Below are positions 20,512 to 30,879 of a stretch of DNA of 55,055 bases, piece after piece. Every line of letters starts with the position of its first letter. Position 1 is the first letter of the stretch. The position numbers and the translations under genes are program-made. The notes under the pieces are model-generated. The model searched no databases, had not been told where the DNA came from, and saw nothing but the letters and a program-made list of their open reading frames with translations. This DNA comes from Diphasiastrum complanatum (Eukaryota > Streptophyta > Lycopodiopsida > Lycopodiales > Lycopodiaceae). The DNA lies in contig CM055108.1 in assembly GCA_029204225.1 (NCBI GenBank), positions 20,008,773 through 20,063,827 on the forward strand, in the 5' to 3' direction.

Positions 20512-22932
20512 CTAGTTTACTAACTCCACTTGAGGCTTTTCCACCGGCCATGGATTTTTGCGTTTGAGTGGCATGTAGAAGGGATCCACTCGCTTCCATG
20601 CCAGTGCCTTCAAATACTTCTAAAGTCGCCTGTTATCCTTTAGGTTTTTACTACGCCATTCTGGCTGCGGTTGTAGCGTGGCAATGATCTCGGCCCTGAT
20701 GGAATATTGGCTTTGATCAATGTCTTCTTTGCCTCCCCTCATGTTGGGAGGGTATTTGTTCTCAAACTTCTCTGACTCTCTCGTGTCAGCCAGTTTGCCT
20801 CTGGGCCTAGTAGGAGAAGTTGTCCTACGTGGTTGGGATGGCCTTGCCAGATAATCGTCTAGGGCCTTGGTGCCCGTATCTTTCTCTTTTGCTGGCTCCC
20901 TTGTCGACGGCTCATCTGCACCCATGTCTGGTTTGGGCGAGAACCTTCTCATTTCTGGTTGGTCTGCCAATAAGTCATCATCACCCCCCATGTCCATGTT
21001 AGTTTCTGGAAGGTCGGGGATGGAATGATCTGGGGAGAGGGGTGCGGGGGTGAACGGTTTAGGAGGAGGTGGAATCAACAAGTTATACGCAGCACTGGGG
21101 GAGTGGAGTTGTTGGAGGAACTTGTCCCGTCGAGCTTTGTTTGGAATTGAATATCCTCAAGCTTGACTAGAGGAGCATTGACTGTCATTGCACTCGATGA
21201 TCCGTCTCGTACTTGGTCAATTTGGACCATCTGGTGCTTCAATTGTTGCTGGACCTCTTCCAAAGTGGATTTCTGCCCAGCCATCACGGATCTGCTTTCT
21301 ACTGCCTCTTTTTCTTTTTCTTTGGCCAGCCTTTGATAATGCACAATCTCTTGGTCTTGATGCTGGACTCTGCTCTCGAGCATTTGGTGCTGGCTCACCA
21401 ACCAATGCATGTGGTAGCTTGTTTTGGATAGGCCTATCATCGAGCGCTTGGGTGCTTCGGTGAGCTTTTCAGGGTCAGTGAGAGTTGGATATTGATCTGG
21501 AGTGTGGGATGGTGAGGCTAAACTGAAAAATACACATGGTGTTAGAGCTGAAGATGGAGGTGGAGGTGGAGGGAGTGGAGGGATTTGACTTCTTCTTGGC
21601 TGCTTCTCCTTTTCTGGCTCATCATCGCTGATTTCCATCAGGTCAGCAGCATCAAAGTATTGCGAGGTGTCCAGTGTGTGGACTTGCTGGGCCTGTGGTT
21701 GTTGAGCCACTTACGTGTCTTGGGGATTGGATATCCCCACTACTCCCCCCCCGAAAACTTGTGCCAGTGGTGATGTTGGTGGCGTTGGCATAGTAATCAG
21801 TGTGGGTGGGTAGTGGCTTCATCTGGCTGACTTGTGACTTGAGGTACTGTCATGCCAGGTGCTAGTGTTGAGGTAGTTGCTCCATCACCCTCGTCGATGA
21901 CATGTGAGGGTGATGAGTGTTGTTGTGATGTTGTTGATGAGCTGCCACCATATGACATGGAACCATGTGAAACTGATCCCACCAGTGATGTGCTCCCAGC
22001 TTGAAGCTTCTCTTGCCTCCGTTGTTGCCGTGTGCCCGACAACTGAGCCCTTGAGGTATCTGCATGTTGAGCTCTAGAAGTTGCAGCTGTTTGTGGATCC
22101 TGTGGTGGGCATCTTGGCTTCTGCACTAGAGGGAGGATGCTGGTGTTGACTCGTTTAGCCTGGGACCCTGATGGTGAAGTGGTCCTTGCACGCTTGGACT
22201 TCTTATATTCAATGAGAATTTCTCATTCCTTGTCCGCAAGCTGTAGTTGTTGTTGAAGCTTTGGCCCATTTTGTACTTGATGTAGAGTGATATCTGTCAT
22301 CAAATATCCCAATATTGTGATGGGCTGCTTGTTCTTAATGCAATCATGAAGACAATTCGAAGCAAATTGTGCCCAATCAAAGAGGTTCTATGCATGCAGT
22401 CGTGAAACTGCCATCATGTGAAACAGGGATATGGGTACTCTCAGCACTTTCATTTGAGGCTTTTGTGTGCATCTGGTGAGATATGCACATGCTGCTTCAA
22501 GTTGCTTGTCGTTGATTGCTTCCAGCCTGTACCCATCCTTATTCTTCCACTTGGTCACAGAGGGATCAATATACTTGAAATATGTCGTTTGCTCTATCTT
22601 TTGGAGTGTCCTTGTGAATGTGTTTGGTCCTCGTGGGAACCCATAAGGTTGCAAGTCAGCTGCCGCAAAAGATACGTTATAGACATAATTCCTGATAGGG
22701 GAACTATGATTTGACATGATCTTGCCGTGGTATGATAATTGCCATATGCCATGTGTACCAGATACAGGCTTTGATAACCTATCAAGACAGGGATCTGAAA
22801 TTCGATTTTCTTGAAGAATGACTCCGCCTGGTGGTACCAGGTCTGCATCTCTGTAAGGTCTAACTTGCACAGTTGGATGTCGAGCTTGCTTGCTTCGGGA
22901 TCATCTGAACTTGAACTAGGATTGGACGACAT
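20512..22932 (-). pseudogene. Long proline-rich retroelement-associated ORF, decayed
   Basis: Frames on the minus strand join into one protein of about 800 residues, from MSSNPSSSSDDPEASKL (22932) to a stop after VEKPQVELVN (20512). The N-terminal 180 residues look globular (GIWQLSYHGKIM, NYVYNVSFAAADLQPYGFPR, WKNKDGYRLEAIND). Next is a Ser/Thr/Gln-rich linker, then LMEISDDEPEKEKQ with a poly-Pro run (about 21560), then a coiled-coil-like Gln/Glu stretch (about 21400-21240). The tail is Pro/Asp-rich and includes LQPQPEW and a basic KALAWKRVDPFYMPLKRKN end. Lesions include a frameshift near 22845, stops near 22385, 22210, 21708 and 20621, and a frame change near 21078. No enzyme motif is visible. 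It lies directly downstream of gypsy integrase. The tail resembles the 2439-2996 ORF. Function unknown. Confidence 0.5.
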
Positions 22933-22974
22933 GGTGGGAAAATGGAAGAAGGCAGATTCTGGAAAAACTGGTCC

Positions 22975-23300
22975 GGTTGAGTGGAAAGGGCGTCGGTTGA
23001 GATGTGAAGGGTTGGGCTCTGGTTGAGATGTGAAGTGGAGGACTTAGGTTGAGATTTGAAGGAGGGGGCTCCGATTGAGATGGGAAGTGGAGGACTTCGG
23101 TTGAGTTTGGAAGGAGGGGGCTCCGGTTGAGATGGGAAGTGGAGGACTTCGGTTGAGTTTGGAAGGAGAGGCTCCGGTTGAGATGGGAAGTGGAGGACTT
23201 CGATTGAGTTTGGAAGGAGGGGGCTCCGATTGAGATGGGAAGTGGAGGACTTCGGTTGAGTTTGGAAGGAGGAGGCTCCGGTTGAGATGGGAAATGTCGG
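22975..23300 (-). repeat. 51-52 bp minisatellite
   Basis: On the plus strand the CTCCGGTTGAGATGG start recurs at 23069, 23121, 23172, 23224 and 23276 (periods 52, 51, 52, 52), with a diverged copy upstream from about 22975. Each unit contains two GGTTGAG sub-repeats. The minus-strand frame over it (22860-23444), a Ser/Pro/His-rich repeat protein, is a by-product of the array and is not called as a gene. Confidence 0.85.
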
Positions 23301-23445
23301 TGCGGAATGGTTTGGAAAGTGTGTGGGTAGTGATGTATGAAAGGGTTTGGAGAGTGTATGTGGAAGATGGGTGTGTTGGATAGAGCGGCGTGGGTGGTAA
23401 ACGAAAGAGGATGATGTAAAGGAGGGTGAACAGAGTGAGGTCAAG

Positions 23446-24675
23446 TTAAGAAAGATAGGGAGTGGAATCGATCTTGGGGGTATGTTTTGCTACTGGATTG
23501 ATGGGTCCAACAAAGTCAATCCCCCACTTATGGAAGGCTTCGCCTTTTATAATGGAAGTCAATGGTGTGAAGTCTACTTTGGTATTTTTCTTTGCTCGTT
23601 GATAGACATCACACGCTTTAATGACAGCAAATGTGTCTTTAAACAAAGATGGCCACCACAATCCCGCTCGAAGGATAATCTTCACTGTGGCTTTAGCAAA
23701 AAACTGGCCACCTCCAATGCCCTCATGATCCTGAGATATTATTTGTCGTATCTCAGATTCATAAGCACATCATCGAATAATGTCGTCAACGTCCCTTTTG
23801 TAAAGTTGTCCCACAATTAACTGAAAGGGCGCTGCTTTTATTAAAAAAAAAATTTGTTTTCCGTTGTAGTCAGGTCTTCTTTTAGTCGGCTTGTTGTGAG
23901 AAACTGAGTGATCTCCTCAGCATATAAGGGTGTAGCATCGATCTGAAAAAAGCATGCATCAGGAAGATCATCGTTGACTGGTGCAGTTGCTTTTTCAGCA
24001 CTTGGTAGTCTAGAAAGGTGATCCGCCATGAAATGTTGGGTCCCTTTCCGAACGACTACACGGAAATTAAATTCTTCCAAAATCAGTAGCCATCGAGCTA
24101 TTCATCCTGTCTTATAGGACTTATTAATGATATATAGGAGTGCTTGATGGTTTGTGTAGAAAGCAAAGGTCTGGCCTAATAAATAATGTCGTAGTTGTTG
24201 TACTGCATAGACCATTGCCAATGTTTATCTCTTGGTAGTTGTATAGTTTACTTTAGCAGACACCAGTTGCCTGCTTAAGAAACGTATAGAAAAATCTTTG
24301 CCATACTCGCCCAGTTGTGCAAGGAGACCTCCAATGGCATATTTACTTGCGTCAGTATGCACATGGAATTCTTTCGTGTAATATGGCGAGCGGAGTATGG
24401 GAGCCGTCATGAGGGCTGTTTTCAACTCTTCAAAGGCCTTAATTCATTCTTCGGTCCAGTGCGGATCTACCACAACTAAATAAATGAGGCGTGCCTTGCT
24501 GGCATAGTCGATTATAAAGATGCGATAATAGTTGGTATGACCGAGGAAGACATATACTTCCTTCACTGTTGCAAGTAGGGGCATGTCCACAATAACCTTG
24601 ATTTTTGACAGGTCGATATAAATACCGTCCTTTGATATTATATGCCCAAGTACAACCCCGTGGGTGACCCATATT
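23446..24675 (-). pseudogene. Ty3/gypsy RT-RNase H-integrase fragment
   Basis: Read from high to low on the minus strand: RT thumb (GVVLGHIISKDGIYIDLSKI, then FLGHTNYYRIFIIDYA), RNase H (APILRSPYYTKEF, HTDASKYAIGGLLAQ, FLSRQLVSAKVNYTTT, then FNFRVVVRKGTQHFMADHLS), and integrase start (AGLWWPSLFKD, ACDVYQRAKK, KWGIDFVGPINPVAK). Several stops and frameshifts split it (near 24440, 24220, 24100, 23840 and 23690). RT and RNase H make the DNA copy; integrase inserts it. The RT palm is missing because the fragment is cut by a copia LTR at about 24675. Integrase ends at 23446 after its first catalytic Asp region. The long ORF at 20.5-22.9 kb follows. Confidence 0.88.
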
Positions 24676-24740
24676 TGGCATTTACATTGTAAATAGTAAC
24701 TAGGAAGTGTAACTAGGAGGTTTATCATTGATTTCTAACA
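24676..24740 (-). mobile_element. Truncated copia 3' LTR
   Basis: On the minus strand the LTR begins TGTTAGAAATCAATGATAAA at 24740, immediately after a polypurine tract, and runs only about 65 bp before gypsy RT sequence starts. It matches the start of the 11092-11355 LTR. The rest has been deleted, or the gypsy boundary is a recombination junction. Confidence 0.7.
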
Positions 24741-25253
24741 CTCTCCCTCAATGATAAAATTACATTCTTCTATTCCTAGTAGAGTACAAAGCTTTTCAAA
24801 TTTACATCTACCTAATGACTTAGTAAAAATATTTGCCACTTGATCTTCAAGATCAATGGCTCCATCAAGAATTTTCTCTCGAACAAAATGATAATGTATT
24901 TCGATGTGCTTGGTTCAAGCATGTAAAACTAGATTTTTGACAAGGTGAATGCAGCTTTGATTGTCACAAAATATAGTAGTCACATCCACCTGTGGTTGAC
25001 CTAAATCCACAAAGAATCTTCGTAACCATATCGCTTCTTGTACAACATTGTTGAGTGCTCAATATTCAGCTTCTGTCGAGGATAAGGCTACTGTAGGTTG
25101 CTTTTTGCTGCCCCATGAAACTGCAGCTGTACCATAACTGAATGTATGACCATTGATAGACCTTCTGTCATCAGTATTACCTGCCCAATCAACATCTGTA
25201 TATCCTATCAATATTGGCGCTTTAGGCTGATCATACTTCAAACCAAAATTCAA
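24735..25253 (-). pseudogene. Ty1/copia RNase H C-terminal fragment
   Basis: The minus strand reads IGYTDVDWAGNTDDRRSING, VSWGSKKQPTVALSSTEAEY and then QEAIWLRRFF, NQSCIHLV, TKHIEIHYHFVREKI and VANIFTKSL to a stop. The DVDWAG and STEAEY motifs carry RNase H metal-binding acids. A stop interrupts the join after STEAEY (about 25057), and another lies near 24916. The final stop (TAG) lies within the first six bases of the LTR. Upstream of 25253 the sequence switches to an intron of an unrelated gene remnant, so the rest of pol is missing. Confidence 0.85.
24741..24750 (-). promoter_or_regulatory. Polypurine tract of copia element
   Basis: TGAGGGAGAG on the minus strand sits directly before the TGTTAG LTR start. 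Such tracts prime plus-strand DNA synthesis in LTR elements. Confidence 0.7.
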
Positions 25254-25299
25254 TGTTAATGTTTTGTATTACTAAACTATGTTTTTTTGTTGAATGTAG

Positions 25300-25673
25300 C
25301 TTAGTGATTTTGGAAGACACATGACCGCCGCGGAGTACAAACAATGTTACGATCATGGATATGCCGGCCTTAAAGCTTTTATGGAATCCCATGGATTGTT
25401 TCCAATGGTAAACTCTTAACCTTTATTGTTTTATTTGTTTACTTTGTAGTTTACAAGTAAGTTTAATCTCAATTTAATTAAATCTCTGATTCTATTTTGT
25501 AGAGAGGCTCTACAACTTCAACCATTCGTGATGTGGAAGAAAATGTAGAAAATTTTGAAGAGCAAAATGTGGAAGAGAACGTGAATGAGGGCGAAGGGGA
25601 GTTTGAAGATGTGGACACTAATGTACACCTACAAGACGAAGGAGGCGAGGAGGCAGGAAGTGATGATGAGTAG
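25300..25673 (+). pseudogene. Two-exon 3' remnant of an unidentified gene
   Basis: A spliced structure is visible: TACTAAACTAT branch-like sequence, T-rich tract and AG at 25298-25299; exon 25300-25407 (36 codons, LSDFGRHMTAAEYKQCYDHG then a GLKAFMESHG helix); GT at 25408; TTTTGTAG acceptor at 25495-25502; exon 25503-25673 ending in TAG. Both exons are open and in phase across the intron (phase 0). The second exon is very acidic (EENVENFEEQNVEEN to EEAGSDDE), as in C-terminal tails of some plant transposases or nuclear proteins. I do not recognise the family. The 5' part is lost at the copia junction near 25254. Confidence 0.55.
25408..25502 (+). other. Intron of the 25300-25673 remnant
   Basis: 95 bp, GTAAACTC at the start and TATTTTGTAG at the end, T-rich, short as in plant introns. 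The flanking codons join without changing frame. Confidence 0.6.
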
Positions 25674-25833
25674 AGGTTTTTAAATTAAATGTAAGGCCTT
25701 GTAGAAGGCAATGTAGGAAGGGAGTTAGTTTTTATTCGCTGATCAATGTACTTTTTTTTAAATCAATCAATATAATGTTTTGGCACCACATCATTCTTGC
25801 AAAAAATTTGAATGCATATATCTTTAATTCATG

Positions 25834-25980
25834 AATGCAAATGTATAGTCTATTGAATGCACATCTATTGAATCAAATGTATCTATTGATGTATTCAATG
25901 CAATGTATAGTCTATTTAATGCACATCTATGGAATGCAAATGTATCTATTGATGAATTCAATGCAATGTTTCTATTTTAG
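25834..25980 (+). repeat. 63-bp tandem repeat, about 2.3 copies
   Basis: Units begin at 25834, 25897 and 25960 with AATGCAA(A)TGT and contain AGTCTATT-AATGCACATCTAT and ATGTATCTATTGATG blocks. The third unit breaks off. It lies just past the 3' end of the exon remnant. Confidence 0.8.
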
Positions 25981-26156
25981 CACATGATCTGTATGCTAGA
26001 ATGCATAATATAAAGTAATGGAAAGCACAATATAATGCATCAATAGATAACACATTAAGTTATCAACAAAATATCAAATGAATCAAAATAAATGTGAATT
26101 TACCTTTACTATTGTATCTCCATTGTTTTGCAATCTTGATGAGAGAAAAAAAAAAG

Positions 26157-27086
26157 TGTCATTGACTAATGAGAAATTCATCGAATTCGTGAAACTTTCG
26201 CGAAGGCGAATCAATCACGACTCTCTTCAGCCCGCATGGAGTTCAGATGCAACCATTGGACACTGCCAGCTGAATCGCTCCTACAGTTCTCCAGAGTGTA
26301 GTCAGTCACTACTGATCTATGTTCACAAAATTAATACAGCATTCGACTTAGTTTCAACCAAATTGCGAAATTCAAATGAACAAGAAAACTCAGACATGTG
26401 AAAATATCAGCATAAGCATTCAACATCCAAGATCAGACACAACAAGAAAATAATCTATATTAATTTTCTCTGAATTTCTTCAAGCACTACATGCGAATCC
26501 ACGCAGTGCGTTGGCGTGAGAGAAACACGGTTCTCTCACGAGTAGTAGTCTTGCTTCACTAGCGGACAATTGGATCTTCTGATCCTAGACAGAATTGTCT
26601 TCACGCATAGGCAGACATGTATTCTGTATATCGTCTTGATTGCTTACTAGCATCAGAGTATGATCTAATAAGTACGGTCTTTCTGTGTAGATCTAAGATT
26701 AGAGTGATTAAGCATCTACAACTAACCAGAAAATTACAAGAGTGATAGATTAACCACGACCTAGGGAGTATCTGCTGACGTCATGCCATCAAATCAGATT
26801 ACTGTACTTCTGGGTACTTGCGTGATCTTTGGTGGTACTCCTTGGGGTGTGAGCACTGAACGGATTTTGTTTACCTCATCTGTCTTCTTCTGTACTAGAC
26901 ATCGAAGGAATCTCATTCGTGGATCTTTCATGTTCGCGAACCGTTCATCTTCATCTCCATTGACATTTGCATTAGCAAAACTCTTCATGTTTCGTGTCTC
27001 CAGATATTCGAGCTCGCAAACATCTTCGTCAGGTGAAGGACTAAAAGCTAGCAAAGCTTTGTAATCAAAAACATTTTGTTTCTTCA
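26157..27086 (-). mobile_element. 3' LTR of a copia element (about 930 bp)
   Basis: It is a direct repeat of 29597-30556, with identity by eye above 90%. On the minus strand it begins TGAAGAAACAAAAT at 27086, directly after a purine-rich GAGAGAGAGC, and ends TCAATGACA at 26157. Both ends are set by where the two copies diverge, and both give TG..CA. Its first 290 bases keep an open frame continuous with RNase H. At 930 bp it is a long LTR. Confidence 0.85.
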
Positions 27087-27100
27087 GCTCTCTCTCAAAG
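27087..27100 (-). promoter_or_regulatory. Polypurine tract
   Basis: TTTGAGAGAGAGC on the minus strand ends at the LTR boundary 27086/27087, as expected for the plus-strand primer of this copia element. Confidence 0.6.
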
Positions 27101-29596
27101 CATGATAGCTTTACGATCCTGAGACTGCTCTTTTGTCTCTCAAAGAGTCCTTTGTTTAGGGCCTTTGTGAAGATGTCAGCAACCATGTCTTTTGTTCATA
27201 TGAAGGTAGTTTGCATCATCATCTTTTTAATCAGATCCCTGATCAAGTGACACTTGATTGCAATGTGCTTCATTTTGGAATGGAATACGGGATCTTTTGT
27301 CAGGTGTATTGCAGAGGTGTTGTCCATCTACAAGACCAGAGGCTCATTCCTTGTTTTGCCCAATTTGCCCAGGAACTGCCTTAGCCAAATTATTTCGTTG
27401 GCCATTCACAGGATGACTGGACTACAACGGTCTGCTTCTTGCTGACCCAGAGAACTGCTGCCCCTGATGCGATGGTGCATCCTCCTAAGACGCTTTTACA
27501 ATCATCCTTGAGAGATGCCCAACTAGCATAGCTGTAGGAAAGTATCCTGAAACCTGCAACATGACAATAACACAAGCCATAATCCCTCGTTAATTGAAGA
27601 TATTGCAAAATTCGTTTCACAATCTTCCAATGTGTCGAGCCTGGATTCGTGCAGAATTGGCTCATTCTGAATACTACATAGGCAATTTCAGGACATGTGT
27701 TGTCTACAAGGTACATCAGTGATACTATTAGCTTCTTGTAAGGTGTGAGCTACAACTATTCTCTCTCTTCCTCAGTCCTTGGACAGTCTTTCGAAGCTTA
27801 TCAGGAATATGTTCATATGCTCCACAACCAAAGATTCTGATGTGAGACAGGTTGGGCTTTCTATCCCACCATAGCTCATGTGGTGTCATGTGAGGAACAC
27901 TAGATTTTCATGTCCTGTTCTGGATGTATGCGGTTGTAGCTACTACTTCAGCCCACAGTGCCTTGAAGCTTTCGAATAGGCCATCATGCATCTGGCTGCT
28001 TCCATAAGGGTCCTGTTCTTTCGTTCAACAACACCATTGTGTCACGGTGTGTAGGCTACAGTTCTTCTATGAATGATACCACAATCATTGCAAAAATCAA
28101 TGAAGCGATTCGAGATATATTTGCCACCTCGATCCGTTCTGATCTACTTTACCTTGCTGCCTATACATCTCTTTGCCCAATTCACGTATTTTGTGAATTT
28201 ATCGAGTGCTTCAAATTTATTCTGAATAAAATACACTCTGGAAAACTTGCTATAATCATCTATGAAGGTTATATAATATTTGGACCTCCTACTGAGATCA
28301 CGTTGAATGGTCCATAGATGTCAGAATGCACTAGCTCCAGAATCTTGGTCATTTTGTAGGAGTCTTTGACGAATGGAGTGCACGACATCTTGCCTCTCAA
28401 ACATGCATCACAGGTGGTCGAACTGGTTGCATTTGAGATGCTGACCCCTGTTATCGCTCCATGATGACTTGTCTAGTAAAGTGCCATTGAGTTCATGTGG
28501 CAGAGTCTTCTGTGCCACAAAGTATCTGGCGAGTGGTCATGGGTCTGATGCATTTGATCTTTAGGTAGGCGCACCTTCAGATGATATAGGTTGCCCTTCC
28601 TTCTGTCTTGAGCTATGAGAGTGCTGGTGCTGGCATCAATTACGTTGCATGCTTCATTAGAAAACGTCACACGCATCCTTGCATCTGCTATTCTTGCTAC
28701 ATAGAGCAAGTCTTGCTGCAGGGTTGGCACGAACAGAATTTCTTCGAGTCGTCTGTCTCTGCTGTTGGTGTTGATCCAAAGTGAACCAATGTCATTCACT
28801 TGATGTCTAGATCCATCTCCAAGAACTATGAATCTTGAGAGATCCACACTTCTAAAATCAGACATTATTCATCTTGATGTCACGAAGTGTGAGATGGATC
28901 TTGAATCTAGGATCACCTCATGAGTGTCAGACGTTGATGCTACACACACATCTTCACAGATGTAGGCGATCGAACAATTTCTGTTCTTTCTTTCTTCGCT
29001 CGTCTTTGAGCTCTCAGGCTCCTTGACATAGGAAGAACTATTGTTGTTCCCCTCTCTGTTCTGTGCTAATCTGTTTCTTGGATTTTGGCGGCAATCCATG
29101 GCTGCATGGGCTTTCTTATGTCAATAAATACACTCAATCTTGGGATTGATCCAACAGGTATCTACTGTATGCCCGTCTCTTCTGCATTTTTCACACAGGT
29201 CTTCTTGTCTGTATCTTGTCGTTTTGATCTACCTTTGGTCTTCCAGTTGCTCTTGCTGGTCCCCTCTACTTGTTGGTCACGATCCTACCTCTGATTCGAC
29301 TCCCTCTTAGGCTTGAATTGTTTCTTGGATTTTTCTCTGTTGTCGTAGAGGGCCTAGTCAGAACCATCCTTGTGATCAAGGTGTTCTCTAGCCTCGACTT
29401 CCTCTCGAATCTCGACAATCGTCTTTTTGAGGTTTATGGTAGGATCTTTCGCGAGCAGGGTTCATGTCATTTGGAAAGATCTAGGTAAGGCTCTCATTAG
29501 GTACGTGAGCTGTTTCTCAGCTGATAATGCATTCTCTACTCCAAAGTTGTGTAGAGATAGAAATAGATCCTTCATCTTTCTCACGAAGGAAGAAAG
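27101..29596 (-). pseudogene. Copia internal region with gag start and RT deleted
   Basis: On the minus strand, in order: gag helices (FVRKMKDLFLSLHN, LSAEKQLTYLMRALP with a stop soon after); two zinc knuckles near 29090-29205, the first intact (CEKCRRDGHTVDTC), the second with a stop in place of its second Cys; a protease box in which DSG has become DSR (VILDSRSISHFV, about 28900); the pre-integrase motif LWHRRLCHMNS (28520); and integrase traces to about 27780. Then an abrupt change to the RT/RNase H boundary (MYLVDNTCPEIAYV at 27716, then VLWVSKKQTVVVQSS) and a final MVADIFTKALNKG (27186). The RT palm is absent. The leader and gag N-terminus are also missing, since the LTR abuts gag mid-domain. 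Confidence 0.85.
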
Positions 29597-30556
29597 TGTG
29601 ATTGACTGATGAGAAATGCGTCGGATTTGTGAAACTTTCACGAAGGCGAATCAATCACGACTCTCTTCAGCTCGGATGGAGTTCAAATGCGACTGCTGGA
29701 CACTGCCAGCTGAATCGCTCCTACAGTCCTCCAGAGTGTAGTCAGCCACTACTGATCTACGTTCACAAAATTAATACAGCATTCGACTTAGTTTCAACCA
29801 AATTGTGGAATTCAAATGAACAAGAAAACTCAGACATGTGAAAATATCAGCATAAGCATTCAACATCCAAGGTCAGACACAACAAGAAAATAATCTATAT
29901 TAATTTTCTCTGAATTTCTCCAAGCACTACATGCGAATCCACGCAGTGTGTTGGCATGAGAGAAACACAGCTCTCTCATGAGTAGTAGTCTCGCTTCACT
30001 AGCGGACAGTTGGATCTTCTAATTCTAGACAGAATTGTCTTCGCGCTGATATCGTCTTGATTGCTTACTAGCATCAGACTTCTTCACTCTGTTACACTTT
30101 GTGTATTCTGTTTGATCTATATGTCAAGTATAATCCAGTAAGTACAGTCTCTCTGTGTAAATCTAAGATTAAAGTGATTAAGCATCTACAACTAACTAGA
30201 GAATTACAAGAGTGACAGATTAGCCACGACCTAGGGAGTATCTGCTGATGTCATGCCATCAGATCAGATTATTGTACTTCTTGGTACTTGCGTGATCTTT
30301 GGTGGTACTCTTTGGGGCGTGAGCGTTGAACGGATTTTGTTTACCTCATCTGCCTTCTTCCGTACTGGACCATGAAGGAATCTCGTTCGTGGATCTTTCA
30401 TGTTCGCGAACCGTTCGTCTTCATCTCCGTTGACTTTCGCATTCGCGAAACTCTTCGTGTTTCATGTCTCCAATTGTTCGAGTTCGCAAACATCGTCATC
30501 AGGTGAAGGGCTGAAATATAGCAAGGCTTTGTAATCAGAAATATTTTGTTTCTTCA
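29597..30556 (-). mobile_element. 5' LTR of the same copia element (about 960 bp)
   Basis: This is the partner of 26157-27086. It diverges from it at 30556/30557 (minus-strand start TGAAGAAACAAAAT) and at 29597 (minus-strand end AATCACA). No primer-binding site follows it; gag coding sequence begins at once. No shared 5-bp target duplication was seen outside 26157 and 30556, so flanking sequence has been rearranged or the pair arose by recombination. Confidence 0.8.
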
Positions 30557-30879
30557 AATCTTTGCTTTTCCTTTTGCATGCACTTGATCTTTCAATCCTT
30601 TGTAATGAAAGCTCTTTTTCATTTTTCATATCCAAGCCTACATCACAAACAAAAAAGATCTTCAAATTTATGATCACAAAATACATACTGATAACATCCA
30701 TCAATAAATTAAAAATCCTAAACACTATCAATCTTCTCACTCACATTCATCCCCATCTCATCCTCACTCCCATCTATACTCTCTTTTTCTCTCTCTCACA
30801 CAACAGAAAAAAGAAAGTTGATCTCTAGTTTAGGAGCGAACCACATTTTGGTTCACGCCAAATGTTTTTTTTTTGTCAA
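30557..30879. other. No supportable gene
   Basis: AT-rich flank of the copia element. Frames on both strands (minus up to 30740, plus 30562-30828) are hydrophobic or low-complexity and match nothing. A T-run lies at 30865-30875. Confidence 0.45.

Noticed and set aside
22860-23444. Ser/Pro-rich 194-codon frame on the minus strand
   Set aside because: Nearly all of it is the 51-52 bp minisatellite and its flanks, whose mixed period does not preserve a frame.
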